Assembly: GCF_003008595.1 (NCBI RefSeq)
Contig: NZ_CP027669.1
Coordinates: 1,488,001-1,552,000, forward strand
Reading direction: 5' to 3'
DNA: 64,000 bases
Origin: Simplicispira suum
GTDB lineage: Bacteria; Pseudomonadota; Gammaproteobacteria; Burkholderiales; Burkholderiaceae_C
A program made the translations under genes and the position numbers. Positions 34,765 to 43,857 of the stretch are shown one piece after another (the first letter of the stretch is position 1; every line of letters starts with the position of its first letter). The notes below the pieces were generated by a model that made no database searches, was not told the origin of the DNA, and was given only the letters and a program-made list of their open reading frames with translations.

Positions 34765-35679
34765 TCAGCGCCCGCGCAAGCGGTCTATCAGGCCGTTCAG
34801 CGCGTCGAGCGAGCCGAAAGAGATCGCCAGTTCGCCCATTTCTTCCATGCGGCCGCCGCGCTTGACGCGCTTTTTCACGCGCACCTCGACTTCGGCCATC
34901 AAGAGGTCAGAGAGCTCTTCTTCGACACGCTTCAAGTCGCGCGATTTTTCCTTTTTGGGCTTTTGCGGCACCAGGTTGAAGTCGGCGCCTATACGCCGCA
35001 CCAGCGATTCGGCCTCGCGCACCGAGAGCTTCTTTCCCGCAATCTGGTTGCCGGCCGTGATCTGCGCGGCGCGGTCCAGCGAGAGCAGCGCACGGGCGTG
35101 GCCCATGTCGATGTCGCCGGCCATCAGCATGGTCTGCACCGGTTCGGCCAGATTCAACAGGCGCAACAGGTTGCTGGCGGCGCTGCGCGAACGCCCCACC
35201 GCCTGCGCTGCCTGCTCGTGCGTCAGGCCAAACTCGCGCACCAGGCGCGAGAGGCCCTGCGCTTCTTCCAGCGGATTCAAGTCTTCGCGCTGGATGTTTT
35301 CAATCAGCGCCATGGCAGCGGCGGCCTCGTCGGGCACGTCGCGCACCAGCACGGGAATGCTGTCGAGCCCCGCCAGGCGGGCCGCGCGAAAGCGCCGCTC
35401 GCCAGCAATGATTTCGTACTGGCCGGCATTCTCGCCACTGACCAGGCGCCGCACCAGCACCGGCTGCATGATGCCCTGCGCCTTGATGGACTCGGCCAGT
35501 TCGTACAGCGCGCCTTCGTCCATGCGCGTGCGCGGCTGGTACACGCCGGGCACCAGGGCCGACAGCGGCAGGCTGCTGGGCGCGCCGTCGGTCGGCTCGG
35601 TGTTGACGCGTTCTGCCACTTTCGGTCCGAGCAGCGCTTCCAGGCCGCGGCCCAGGCCTTTGGGTTTCTTGGTCACCAT
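34765..35679 (-). CDS. parB: Chromosome partition protein ParB (Spo0J)
   Basis: A 304-residue ParB/Spo0J with the N-terminal CTPase/nuclease-like core (GERRFRAARLAG is the GERRxRA box, about 96-107), a helix-turn-helix (LTHEQAAQAVGRSRSAASNLLRL) and a C-terminal dimerisation part. It binds parS and loads condensin at the origin-proximal region. Three parS-like palindromes lie 1.6-4.3 kb away. A small hydrolase gene separates it from parA. Confidence 0.95.
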   Translation of the reverse strand: MVTKKPKGLGRGLEALLGPKVAERVNTEPTDGAPSSLPLSALVPGVYQPRTRMDEGALYELAESIKAQGIMQPVLVRRLVSGENAGQYEIIAGERRFRAARLAGLDSIPVLVRDVPDEAAAAMALIENIQREDLNPLEEAQGLSRLVREFGLTHEQAAQAVGRSRSAASNLLRLLNLAEPVQTMLMAGDIDMGHARALLSLDRAAQITAGNQIAGKKLSVREAESLVRRIGADFNLVPQKPKKEKSRDLKRVEEELSDLLMAEVEVRVKKRVKRGGRMEEMGELAISFGSLDALNGLIDRLRGR

Positions 35680-35685
35680 GGTCTC

Positions 35686-36225
35686 TCAGTCCTTCATAAG
35701 TGTGTGCAGCAGGGCCTGGCCTTCAGGCCACTCCCCCAGGCCCGATTCGGCATTGATGTGGCCGCACTCGCCACAGTCGACCATGCGCGCACCCCAGGCC
35801 TGCGCCAACTGCGCGGCGCGGCCAAAGCGGCAATACGGGTCGTTGCGGCTGGCCACCAGCACGGCCGGAAACGGCAGCACCTGGCTGGCAATGGGCGCCC
35901 AGCCTGGCAGCAGCAAAGCCAGCTCGGCCCGCTCCACGTCGCCCGGCGCCACCAGCAGCGCGCCACGCACCTTGCCCGTGTGCTGCGAATGCGCCGCCCA
36001 CCAGGCCGCCAGGATGCACCCCAGGCTGTGCGCCACCAGCACGACCGGCCCGTGGGTATCCACCACCACCTCATCGAGCCGGGCGCACCAGTCGCCGCGC
36101 AGCGGCTGCATCCAGTCGTGCTGCTCCACACGCCGGTAGCCGTGCTTCGCTTCCCACAGGGTCTGCCAATGCCCTGCATCGGAGCTTTGCCAGCCCGGCA
36201 GGATCAGAACGTTGCCGGGCGACAT
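35686..36225 (-). CDS. RBBP9/YdeN-type serine hydrolase
   Basis: A 179-residue alpha/beta hydrolase. It begins NVLILPGWQSSDAGHWQ, has the nucleophile elbow VAHSLGC (about 67-73), an Asp in SRNDPY and the His in CGHINAESGLG, the RBBP9-like pattern. It lies 6 bp before parB and after parA, so it is co-transcribed with the partition genes. The substrate is unknown and no partition role is established. Confidence 0.82.
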   Translation of the reverse strand: MSPGNVLILPGWQSSDAGHWQTLWEAKHGYRRVEQHDWMQPLRGDWCARLDEVVVDTHGPVVLVAHSLGCILAAWWAAHSQHTGKVRGALLVAPGDVERAELALLLPGWAPIASQVLPFPAVLVASRNDPYCRFGRAAQLAQAWGARMVDCGECGHINAESGLGEWPEGQALLHTLMKD

Positions 36226-36237
36226 TGCTCTTCTTTC

Positions 36238-36287
36238 AATAGCTGCTTGCGCTTATGTATCAAGCGCTAGAGGCCGATTTGACTTGT
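36238..36287. repeat. Dispersed palindrome (family A) overlapping the parA 3' end
   Basis: AATAGCTGCTTGCGCTTATG ... CAAGCGCTAGAGGCCGATTTGAC: arms GCGCTTA and CAAGCGC. The parA stop codon (36260-36262) and its last codons lie inside this repeat. Confidence 0.75.
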
Positions 36288-37078
36288 ATTTTTGACTGTT
36301 CGACCGGCGCCATGCGCTGCACGCGCTCGACCATCTCGCGGGCGAAGTCGACAAAGGCGATGCTGCCCTTGGCGTTCGGATCAAATACCACGCCGGGCAG
36401 GCCGTAGCTGGGTGCTTCGGCCAGGCGGACGTTGCGCGGGATCACGGTGTCGAACACCTTGTCGCCAAAGTGGCCGCGCAATTGCTCGCTGACCTGGCTT
36501 TGCAGCGTAATGCGCGGATCGAACATCACGCGCAAGAGGCCGATGATCTGCAGGTCCGGGTTGAGGTTGGCGTGCACCTGCTTGATGGTGTTGACCAGAT
36601 CGGTCAGGCCTTCGAGCGCAAAGTATTCGCACTGCATGGGAACGATGACGCCGTGGGCGCTGCACAGGCCGTTGAGCGTGAGCATGGAGAGCGATGGCGG
36701 GCAATCGATGAGCACAAAGTCGTAGTCGGCCTGCACCTCGGCCAGTGCCGACTTGAGGCGCTTTTCCCGCCGCTCGATGTCGACCAGCTCCACTTCGGCG
36801 CCGGCCAGCTCGCGGTTGGCTCCCAGCAATTGGTAGCCGCACTTTTCTGCCGACACCGCCGCCTCGCGCACCGAGGCCGACTCGAGCAGCACGTCGTACA
36901 CGGTGAGTTCCAGCTTGCGTTTGTCCACGCCCGAGCCCATGGTGGCATTGCCCTGCGGGTCCAGATCGACCAGCAGCACACGCTGACCAATGCGCGCCAG
37001 GCCGGCGGCGAGGTTCACCGAGGTGGTGGTCTTGCCGACCCCGCCCTTCTGGTTGGCGATGCAAAAAATGCGCGCCAT
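36260..37078 (-). CDS. parA: Chromosome partition ATPase ParA (Soj)
   Basis: A 272-residue ATPase with deviant Walker A KGGVGKTTT (10-18), Walker A' LLVDLDPQGN and Walker B VLIDCPPS. The ATG at 37078 starts MARIFCIANQK, the standard ParA opening. It works with ParB/parS in chromosome segregation. The C-terminal tail QVKSASSA is encoded inside a dispersed repeat, so the ancestral end has been replaced. RsmG lies upstream in the same direction. Confidence 0.95.
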   Translation of the reverse strand: MARIFCIANQKGGVGKTTTSVNLAAGLARIGQRVLLVDLDPQGNATMGSGVDKRKLELTVYDVLLESASVREAAVSAEKCGYQLLGANRELAGAEVELVDIERREKRLKSALAEVQADYDFVLIDCPPSLSMLTLNGLCSAHGVIVPMQCEYFALEGLTDLVNTIKQVHANLNPDLQIIGLLRVMFDPRITLQSQVSEQLRGHFGDKVFDTVIPRNVRLAEAPSYGLPGVVFDPNAKGSIAFVDFAREMVERVQRMAPVEQSKIQVKSASSA

Positions 37079-37198
37079 CAGAGATCCAGCCCGGTGCGGA
37101 TGGCACGGGCCGCATGCGGATGGGCTGACAGAGTGGCAACCGGGCCGAATTTTGCAATGCCGAACATGGCGTCCCCGCAAGTAGCTAAGGGCCTGAGT

Positions 37199-37891
37199 TT
37201 ACGTGAGCGCATCGGGCGCTCCGGCAGGGTTGGCGCCATGGCGCATCCAGACGATGCAGCGCTCGGCATCGAGACCCGGCACGCGCAGTGGTTCCACGTG
37301 AAACACCTCCACGCCGCCTGGCAGCGCGGCCAATTCCTCGGCCGGGTGCTTGCCCTTCATGGCCAGCCAGATTCCACCAGGAGCCAGCGCCGCCTGCGAC
37401 CATGCCGTAAAGTCTGTGAGCGAGGCAAAAGCCCGGCTGCTGACGATATCAAACGACCCGGCAAGCGATTCAACGCGTGCATGCACCCCGCGCAAGTTGG
37501 GCAAGCGCAAGCTGACCGCCACCTGCTGCACGAAGGCCGCCTTCTTGGCCACCGTGTCGACGCACTGCACGGCAAGTTCCGGCAAGCAGATGGCAAACAC
37601 CACGCCCGGCAAGCCGCCGCCCGAACCCACATCCAGCAAAGTCGACGCGGCCTGCCCGGCACCGGCCTGCGCGGCCAACTGGCGCTGCAACGCCGGCACC
37701 GCCGCCAGGCTGTCGAGCAAGTGGTGGGTCAGCATGTCGCCGGGTTCCCGTACCGCAGTGAGGTTGTAGACCCGGTTCCACTTTTGCAGCAACGCCAGAA
37801 AATCCAGCAACTGGCCGATCTGCCCGTCGCTCAGATTCAAACCCAAGGAACGAACGCCCGCAGCCAGGGCAGCTTGCAGAGACTGGCTCAC
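37199..37891 (-). CDS. rsmG: 16S rRNA m7G527 methyltransferase RsmG (GidB)
   Basis: A 230-residue methyltransferase with the SAM motif [12 protein letters not shown] (about 80-91) and VSSRAFASL, typical of RsmG. It methylates G527 of 16S rRNA. Its GTG start overlaps the mnmG stop by four bases. A parS-like site lies within its coding sequence at 37290-37305. Confidence 0.95.
   Translation of the reverse strand: MSQSLQAALAAGVRSLGLNLSDGQIGQLLDFLALLQKWNRVYNLTAVREPGDMLTHHLLDSLAAVPALQRQLAAQAGAGQAASTLLDVGSGGGLPGVVFAICLPELAVQCVDTVAKKAAFVQQVAVSLRLPNLRGVHARVESLAGSFDIVSSRAFASLTDFTAWSQAALAPGGIWLAMKGKHPAEELAALPGGVEVFHVEPLRVPGLDAERCIVWMRHGANPAGAPDALT
37290..37305. promoter_or_regulatory. parS-like site 1 (inside rsmG)
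   Basis: GGTTCCACGTGAAACA; the 14-mer GTTCCACGTGAAAC differs from a perfect palindrome by one base. The consensus parS is TGTTTCACGTGAAACA. Confidence 0.75.
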
Positions 37892-39864
37892 GCCTGGGCC
37901 CCGGCCTTGCCGGGCGCCGTGGTCTTGAACCCGCCCTTCTTCAAGTGCACCAGCAGCAGCGAAATGCTGGCCGGAGTAATGCCGGCAATGCGCGACGCCT
38001 GACCCAGTGTTTCGGGCCGGTGGCGCGCCAGGTTCTGGCGCGCTTCAATGCTCAGCGCCGTCACTTGCAGATAGTCGATGGATTCGGGCAAACGCAGGTG
38101 CTCAAAGTGCGCGGCGCGCTCCACCTCACCCTGTTGGCGCTCAATGTAGCCGGCGTACTTGGCAGCAATTTCTACCTGCTCCACCACCGCCTCGCTCAAG
38201 TCGCCCAGTGTTTCACGTGAAACCTCGGCCGTGGCAAAGCGCCCGCCATCCATACCCACCAAGCTTGCATAAGCCACGTTGGGCCGGCGCAGCAACTCGA
38301 ACAGGTTGTGCTCGTGTTCAATGCTTTTGCCGAGCACGCGCTCGGATTCGCTCGCCACCAGGTTGCGCGGGTTGACCCAGGTGTCCTTGAGGCGCTGCGT
38401 CTCGCGCAGTACGGCCTCGCGTTTGCGGCTGAAGGATTCCCAGCGTGCATCGTCCACCAGTCCCATCTGGCGCCCGACTTCGGTCAAGCGCATGTCGGCG
38501 TTGTCTTCGCGCAGTTGCAGGCGGAACTCGGCCCGGCTGGTGAACATGCGGTAGGGCTCGGTGACCCCCTGGGTGATCAGGTCGTCCACCAGCACACCCA
38601 GGTAGGCCTGGTCGCGTGCCGGCAGCCACGGCGACTCGCCCCGGCAGGCCAGCGCGGCGTTGGCCCCGGCAAACAGGCCCTGGGCCGCAGCCTCTTCGTA
38701 GCCCGTGGTGCCGTTGATCTGGCCAGCAAAATACAGACCGGCGATTTGCTGCGTTTCAAAGCTGCTCTTGAGCGAGCGCGGATCAAAGTAGTCGTATTCA
38801 ATGGCGTAGCCAGGGCGCAGGATGTGCGCGTTTTCCAGCCCTTGCATGCTGCGCACCAAGGCCAGCTGGATGTCAAACGGCAGGCTGGTGCTGATGCCAT
38901 TGGGGTAGAACTCGTTCGTCGTCAGCCCCTCGGGTTCCAGAAAAATCTGGTGGCTGTCCTTGTCAGCGAAACGATTGATCTTGTCTTCCACGCTGGGGCA
39001 ATAGCGCGGCCCCACGCCTTCGATCTTGCCGGTGAACATGGGGCTGCGGTCAAAGCCGCTGCGAATGATTTCGTGCGTGCGCAGGTTGGTATTGGTGATC
39101 CAGCACGGCACCTGGCGCGGATGCATGGCCGCGCCGCCATGGGCGTGCGCCATGAAGCTGAACACCGGCACGCGGCCTTCGTTCACGCCGCCCGGCATGC
39201 CGTCGCCGGGTTGCTGCTGGCATTTCGAGAAATCGATGCTGCGCCCATCGATGCGCGGCGGCGTACCGGTCTTGAGCCGCGCCTGCGGCAGTTGGAGTTC
39301 CTTGAGCCGCCCCGAGAGGCTCACCGCCGGCGGATCGCCCGCGCGGCCAGCGGCGTAGTTGGAAAGCCCGACATGGATCTTTCCGTCAAGAAACGTCCCC
39401 GCCGTCAGCACCACCGTGCGGCTGCGAAAGCGCAGGCCAATCTGCGTGACCGCCCCCACCACGCGGTCGCCCTCCACCATCAAATCGTCTACCGCCTGCT
39501 GGAACAGCCAGAGCTTGGGCTGGTTCTCGACCATGCGGCGAATGGCTGCCTTGTAGAGCACGCGGTCCGCTTGTGCACGGGTGGCGCGCACCGCAGGGCC
39601 CTTGCTGGAATTGAGAATGCGAAACTGGATGCCGGCCTCGTCCGTTGCCAGCGCCATGGCGCCGCCCAGCGCATCCACCTCTTTCACCAGGTGGCCTTTG
39701 CCGATGCCGCCGATCGATGGGTTGCAACTCATCTGCCCCAGCGTCTCGATGTTGTGCGTGAGCAGCAGCGTGCGCGCGCCCATGCGCGCCGCAGCCAGCG
39801 CGGCCTCGGTGCCGGCGTGGCCGCCGCCGACCACGATCACATCAAATTCTTGGGGATACAACAT
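37888..39864 (-). CDS. mnmG: tRNA uridine 5-carboxymethylaminomethyl modification enzyme MnmG
   Basis: A 658-residue FAD protein starting [18 protein letters not shown], with the GxGxxG FAD-binding signature (about 13-18), the [13 protein letters not shown] motif and the typical C-terminal domain. With MnmE it modifies wobble uridine in tRNAs. The ATG at 39864 fits the family's length. It heads the mnmG-rsmG-parA-hydrolase-parB cluster. A perfect parS 14-mer lies within the gene. Confidence 0.96.
   Translation of the reverse strand: MLYPQEFDVIVVGGGHAGTEAALAAARMGARTLLLTHNIETLGQMSCNPSIGGIGKGHLVKEVDALGGAMALATDEAGIQFRILNSSKGPAVRATRAQADRVLYKAAIRRMVENQPKLWLFQQAVDDLMVEGDRVVGAVTQIGLRFRSRTVVLTAGTFLDGKIHVGLSNYAAGRAGDPPAVSLSGRLKELQLPQARLKTGTPPRIDGRSIDFSKCQQQPGDGMPGGVNEGRVPVFSFMAHAHGGAAMHPRQVPCWITNTNLRTHEIIRSGFDRSPMFTGKIEGVGPRYCPSVEDKINRFADKDSHQIFLEPEGLTTNEFYPNGISTSLPFDIQLALVRSMQGLENAHILRPGYAIEYDYFDPRSLKSSFETQQIAGLYFAGQINGTTGYEEAAAQGLFAGANAALACRGESPWLPARDQAYLGVLVDDLITQGVTEPYRMFTSRAEFRLQLREDNADMRLTEVGRQMGLVDDARWESFSRKREAVLRETQRLKDTWVNPRNLVASESERVLGKSIEHEHNLFELLRRPNVAYASLVGMDGGRFATAEVSRETLGDLSEAVVEQVEIAAKYAGYIERQQGEVERAAHFEHLRLPESIDYLQVTALSIEARQNLARHRPETLGQASRIAGITPASISLLLVHLKKGGFKTTAPGKAGAQA
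38209..38224. promoter_or_regulatory. parS-like site 2 (inside mnmG)
   Basis: TGTTTCACGTGAAACC: the 14-mer GTTTCACGTGAAAC is a perfect palindrome and matches the bacterial parS consensus except the last base. Confidence 0.85.
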
Positions 39865-39965
39865 AAAACGCCACAGCCGCAGGGCCGCAGTCCAAGCAAG
39901 ACAAAGGGGGCGATTTTCCCACCTTTGGCGCAAAGGCACTGGGTGCAGTGTCTCTGGCCGCTTCT

Positions 39966-39981
39966 TGTTCCACGTGAAACA
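39966..39981. promoter_or_regulatory. parS-like site 3 (upstream of mnmG)
   Basis: TGTTCCACGTGAAACA: one mismatch from the consensus parS. It lies 100 bp upstream of the mnmG start in the intergenic region. Confidence 0.85.
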
Positions 39982-40049
39982 CCGCCGCATTCCAGGGCCA
40001 TGCCGAGTTCACAGGATTCGTGTTGCAGGCCTGTGCTTCAATGGCGCGC

Positions 40050-40637
40050 ATGAAAATTCTCGTCTTCGCGGGCAGTACCCGCCAACAATCGTACAACCGG
40101 CGCCTGGCACAGCAAGCTGCGGGCATGGCCCGCGCTGCCGGTGCCGAGGTCACGCTACTGGAACTGGCCGACCTCGACATCCCCATGTACAACGCCGACC
40201 TCGAAGCGCGCGGCACACCGCCCGACGTGCTGCGCCTCAAGCGGCTGATGTGGGAGCACCCAGGCTGGATCATCTGCTCGCCCGAATACAACGGCAGCTA
40301 CACCGCGCTGCTCAAGAACACCATCGACTGGGCGTCGAGCCCCGTGGCGGCAGACTCCGAATGGCAGGACGGCGTGAAGCCCTTTCGCGGCAAGGTGGTG
40401 GGCCTGCTCAGCGCGTCCAATGGGCGCCTGGGCGGCCTGCGCTCGCAAAGCCATTTGGCGCCGTTGCTGCTCCTGCTCGAATGCTGGCTGGCGCCGCGCG
40501 CCTACGCGCTGGCCGGAGCGGCCAGCGCCTTCGACGCGGACGGCGCGCTGACACAAGCAGAGCAGCGGGCGGGCGTGCAAGGCGTGGTCGATCAGGTGCT
40601 GTGGGCAACGCAGCGGCTGCACACCGAACCACGCTGA
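40050..40637 (+). CDS. NADPH-dependent FMN reductase
   Basis: A 195-residue flavodoxin-like reductase. The N-terminal FAGSTRQQSYNRRLA loop binds FMN phosphate and the middle ICSPEYNGSYTALLKN is the family signature. It reduces FMN or azo/quinone substrates using NAD(P)H. The start at 40050 (MKILVF) is the conserved one; upstream Met codons at 40041 and 40020 are possible. It stands alone between mnmG and the ykgJ-like gene. Confidence 0.88.
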   Translation: MKILVFAGSTRQQSYNRRLAQQAAGMARAAGAEVTLLELADLDIPMYNADLEARGTPPDVLRLKRLMWEHPGWIICSPEYNGSYTALLKNTIDWASSPVAADSEWQDGVKPFRGKVVGLLSASNGRLGGLRSQSHLAPLLLLLECWLAPRAYALAGAASAFDADGALTQAEQRAGVQGVVDQVLWATQRLHTEPR

Positions 40638-40649
40638 GAAATTTAAGCA

Positions 40650-40700
40650 AAATGAGCCTCTGGCGCTTGTTGCACAATCGCCAGCAGCTATCAAAATCAT
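40650..40700. repeat. Dispersed imperfect palindrome (family A), inverted orientation
   Basis: ATGAGCCTCTGGCGCTTGTTGC ... AGCAGCTATC, the reverse of the other members. It lies between the FMN reductase and the YkgJ-like gene. Confidence 0.65.
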
Positions 40701-40714
40701 AGGCGGATAAACCC

Positions 40715-40969
40715 ATGGATTGCCGCCCCGGCTGCGGCGCCTGTTGCACCGCCCCATCGATCTCCAGTGCCATCCCCGGCATGCCGCAGGGCAAGCCGGC
40801 TGGCCTGCCCTGCGTGCAACTGGGCAGCGACCAGCGCTGCCTGATTTTTGGCCATCCTGAGCGCCCTGCCGTCTGCGCCAGCCTGCAAGCCGAGCCCCCA
40901 ATGTGCGGCAGCGACCGCACGCATGCGATGGCGTTTCTCATGCGGCTGGAAGTGCTGACCTGTCCCTAG
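40715..40969 (+). CDS. YkgJ-family cysteine-cluster protein
   Basis: An 84-residue protein with CRPGCGACC at the N terminus (Cys 3, 7, 10, 11) and further Cys at about 33, 42, 54, 64 and 83. This is the Cys-rich YkgJ/zinc- or iron-chelating domain. The family probably binds a metal or Fe-S cluster; its function is unsettled. An IS110-family element was inserted just 5 bp downstream of its stop. Confidence 0.8.
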   Translation: MDCRPGCGACCTAPSISSAIPGMPQGKPAGLPCVQLGSDQRCLIFGHPERPAVCASLQAEPPMCGSDRTHAMAFLMRLEVLTCP

Positions 40970-40974
40970 ACATC

Positions 40975-42468
40975 ATGGTCGCCGCCAGAAGGTAGGCGGC
41001 CGGTCTCCACCATCGTAGATTGCGTCCAAGGACGTAGCGCTACATGCTGTGACTTGCGTCGTCAGCAACACAAGGAGACCGACCATGAAAGAGCGTAGCA
41101 AGATTCATGTGGGCTTGGACGTCCACAAGGACAGCATCAGCATCGCAGCGGCCGAGTCCGGCCGAATGCCTGGGCGACTAATAGGCAAGGTCACGCACGA
41201 TGTGAACAAGCTGCTCAAAGTGCTGGCCAAGGTCGGCAACGCCGATCAATTGCACATCGTGTACGAGGCCGGGCCTACCGGCTTTGGCCTTCAGCGTGCC
41301 TTGCACAGCAGGGGCTACCTGTGCGAGATCATCGCCCCCTCGCAGATCCCGCGACGTCCAGGCGATCGAGTCAAGACCGACGGGCGTGACAGCGTTCAAT
41401 TGGCCGAGTGCTCTCGAGCTGGCCAGCTGAGCGCCGTATGGATTCCCGAACCAGAAGACGAAGCGATCCGTGACCTCTCACGGGCACGCGAAGACGCGGT
41501 CAACAGCCGCGTCCAGGCCCGCCACCAACTCAAGGGCTTTCTCCTGCGTCACGACGTGCGCTACACCGGCAAGACCTCGTGGTGCGGCGCCTACTACCGC
41601 TGGCTAGGGACGCTGAACTTTGGCGTTGGTGCCGCGCAGACAGCGTTCACTGAATACTGGCAAGCCGTCACCGCTGCAGATGATCGCGTTGAGCGCTTGA
41701 CCAAGGCGTTGGAGAGCTCAATCACTGGCTGGCGCTTTGAGCCGGTGGTTGGTGCGCTGCAGGCACTGCGCGGTGTCGCCGCGATCACGGCGATTGGCCT
41801 GGTGGCAGAGATTGGAGACCTGGGGCGCTTTGCCCATCCACGCAAGCTCATGGGCTATCTTGGACTGACTCCGTCAGAACATTCCAGTGGCGAGCGCACA
41901 AGCCGCGGCAGCATCACCAAGACGGGCAACGCGCATGCACGCCGGCTGCTTACCGAAGCTGCCTGGAACTACCGTTTCAAGGCGCGCATCGGCAAACAAG
42001 CGCAGATTCGACAACAAGCGCTGTCCGAGCCGATACGAAGAATGGCCTGGACGGCGCAGTTGCGGCTGACACAGCGCTTTGCTGCGTTGAATGCGCGTGG
42101 CTTGCAGGTCAACAAAGCCTGCATAGCAGTTGCAAGGGAGCTGGCAGGCTTCATCTGGGCCATCGGCATGCAGGCGCAGCGCGAGCATGGTCAGGCAAAC
42201 TGAAAGGACATAACACGCAACAGGATCGATCTGGCGATGCGATACGAGCAACGATAGGGCAACCCTCGGAACTCCTATAAGGGCACCGCAAGGCAGATCC
42301 CCGACCCTAGAGCGAGGCAGGCCCGCGACGAATCGATGAAGTGCTGGTAACCAATCCGCGGATATGAGTCTGATTCATCGTCGCTGCAAACGCTCGTGTC
42401 GTATCACCTGATCGATCCTGAGATCACACCCAGAACCAGACACTGCCAGTATTGACAATGGCGACCAT
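40975..42468 (+). mobile_element. IS110-family insertion sequence (single copy)
   Basis: An element of about 1.49 kb. Suggested limits are the inverted ATGGTCGCC (40975-40983) and GGCGACCAT (42460-42468). It contains one transposase gene, with about 110 bp before it and 265 bp after. IS110-family elements normally lack long terminal repeats and target duplications, so the ends are approximate. The right end falls 4 bp from a 165 bp palindromic repeat, which suggests that palindrome as target. Confidence 0.7.
41085..42203 (+). CDS. IS110-family transposase
   Basis: A 372-residue DEDD transposase. The RuvC-like N-terminal domain has the first Asp in VGLDVHKDSI (about 11), Glu in YEAGPTG, and Asp residues in KTDGRDS. 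The C-terminal domain has GVAAITAIG and the Ser in PSEHSSGERTSRGSI, the proposed nucleophile. AAGGAG lies 8 bp before the ATG. It shares only family-level similarity with the transposase of the 49-61 kb array. Confidence 0.9.
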   Translation: MKERSKIHVGLDVHKDSISIAAAESGRMPGRLIGKVTHDVNKLLKVLAKVGNADQLHIVYEAGPTGFGLQRALHSRGYLCEIIAPSQIPRRPGDRVKTDGRDSVQLAECSRAGQLSAVWIPEPEDEAIRDLSRAREDAVNSRVQARHQLKGFLLRHDVRYTGKTSWCGAYYRWLGTLNFGVGAAQTAFTEYWQAVTAADDRVERLTKALESSITGWRFEPVVGALQALRGVAAITAIGLVAEIGDLGRFAHPRKLMGYLGLTPSEHSSGERTSRGSITKTGNAHARRLLTEAAWNYRFKARIGKQAQIRQQALSEPIRRMAWTAQLRLTQRFAALNARGLQVNKACIAVARELAGFIWAIGMQAQREHGQAN

Positions 42469-42471
42469 ATG

Positions 42472-42636
42472 AGGAGCCTGTCGGACCTGGGAATCGTCGG
42501 CTGCAAATGGGCCGCAGCGGTCCATTTTCCACCGTCTTTTTGGCCCATAGCCCTACTATGGGCCTGCAAATCCAGCAAAAACTGGCCTCGCTGGGGCCCA
42601 TTTTCGCTTTCGACGCCCCAACTCCGACAGGCTCCT
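42472..42636. repeat. 165-bp near-palindromic MITE-like element
   Basis: Ends AGGAGCCTGTCGGA (42472-42485) and TCCGACAGGCTCCT (42623-42636) are a perfect 14-bp inverted repeat. ATGGGCC blocks further in also mirror each other, and the centre is GGCCCATAG-cccta-CTATGGGCC (42542-42564). The whole unit can fold as one long hairpin. It codes for nothing, overlaps the stop codon of the yeiH-like gene and abuts the IS110 element. Confidence 0.75.
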
Positions 42637-43774
42637 AGCCCAACACCACCGGCACCCAGTGGTTGATCAAGGCGCCGCCCGCCAGCAGCCAGCCAAACAG
42701 AATCAGCGCCAGCAGCAGCGGCTTGGCACCGGCCTTGCGAATGGCGCCAAAGTGCGTGGACAGGCCCAGCGCGGCCATGGCCATGGCCAGCAAACCGGTG
42801 TCGATTTCGGTGACAAGGTGGACGAAAGGCGCAGGCAGCCATTGCTGCGAGTTGAGCAGCACCACCGCCAGAAAACCGAAGGCAAACCAGGGCACCGTGA
42901 TCTTGCCTTTGCCAGCCACCGCGCCGCCTGCCCCCTTTGCAGCACGGCCACCGGCAGCGCGCGCCATCCAGCCCGAGAGCAGCAACAGGAACGGCGCCAG
43001 CATCATCACCCGCACCATCTTGGCAATCACCGCGGTGTCGGCCGCCTCAGGCCCGATGGACTGCGCCGCAGCCACCACCTGCGCCACCTCGTGAATGGTG
43101 GAGCCTGCGTACTGGCCAAACCCCTTGGCACCACCGGGAATCACGCCCCATGCCTGGTTCAGCTGAAACAGCGCCGGGTAGAGAAAGATCGACAGCGTGC
43201 CAAACACCACGACTGTTGCCACGGCCACGGTCACCTGCTCGGCCCGCGCCTTCACCACCGGCTCGGTCGCCAGCACGGCGGCGGCGCCGCAGATCGAACT
43301 GCCGGCGCCAATCAGCATCGCGCTCTCCCGCTCCAACCCCAGCCAGCGCACGCCGATCCAGCACGCCAGGCCAAAGGTGGAGCACAGCACCAGTGCATCC
43401 ACCACCACGCCCGCCCACCCCATCTGGCCGATGTCCTGCGTCGTTAGCCGCAGTCCATAGAGCACGATACCCAGGCGCAGCAGTTGCTGTTTGGACGCCT
43501 GCACCCCCGGCCCGCTGGCCGCGGCAAAGCGCGGGTAAACCGTATTGCCCACCAGCATGCCCAACACGATCGCCAGCGTCAGCGCGCTCAATCCATGGGC
43601 CGCCAGCCAGTCGATGCGGCCAAGCGCCATCGCGGCAGCCGCCAAGACCGCGCTCAGGCACAGCCCTGGCAGCAGGCGCAGGGCATGGCCTCGCAAATCG
43701 GTGCCCTGCGCCGAGCGGGCCGAAGCACTCCAGTGAGCGCCGGAAAGTAAGCGGGATTCAGTGAGATGGGCCAT
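42635..43774 (-). CDS. YeiH/UPF0324-family putative anion (sulfate) exporter
   Basis: A 379-residue membrane protein with about ten helices and the family hallmarks GAGSSICGAAAV and GQYAGSTIHEVAQV. UPF0324/YeiH proteins are proposed sulfate or other anion exporters and are often next to a LysR regulator, as here. The Met at 43774 (MAHLTES) is preferred over one 12 codons upstream. The stop codon is contributed by the palindromic element. Confidence 0.85.
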   Translation of the reverse strand: MAHLTESRLLSGAHWSASARSAQGTDLRGHALRLLPGLCLSAVLAAAAMALGRIDWLAAHGLSALTLAIVLGMLVGNTVYPRFAAASGPGVQASKQQLLRLGIVLYGLRLTTQDIGQMGWAGVVVDALVLCSTFGLACWIGVRWLGLERESAMLIGAGSSICGAAAVLATEPVVKARAEQVTVAVATVVVFGTLSIFLYPALFQLNQAWGVIPGGAKGFGQYAGSTIHEVAQVVAAAQSIGPEAADTAVIAKMVRVMMLAPFLLLLSGWMARAAGGRAAKGAGGAVAGKGKITVPWFAFGFLAVVLLNSQQWLPAPFVHLVTEIDTGLLAMAMAALGLSTHFGAIRKAGAKPLLLALILFGWLLAGGALINHWVPVVLG

Positions 43775-43831
43775 GGATGCAGTCTGATCTTCAAGCGCTG
43801 ACCCGTCCAACAGCTTGTTTGCGTATGATTG

Positions 43832-43846
43832 ACCTGATAACCAGGT
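43832..43846. promoter_or_regulatory. Candidate LysR operator (dyad)
   Basis: ACCTG-ATAAC-CAGGT, an exact inverted repeat 12 bp before the LysR gene and 58 bp before the exporter gene. Its position between divergent genes is typical for LysR-family sites; its identity as such is inferred. Confidence 0.35.
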
Positions 43847-43857
43847 AATACGCCCCT

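Noticed and set aside
34735..36270. Two long plus-strand frames opposite parB and the hydrolase
   Set aside because: Shadows of parB/hydrolase; no family match.
38308..40053. 581-codon plus-strand frame opposite mnmG
   Set aside because: Complement of mnmG codons; His/Val/Arg-rich without a domain.
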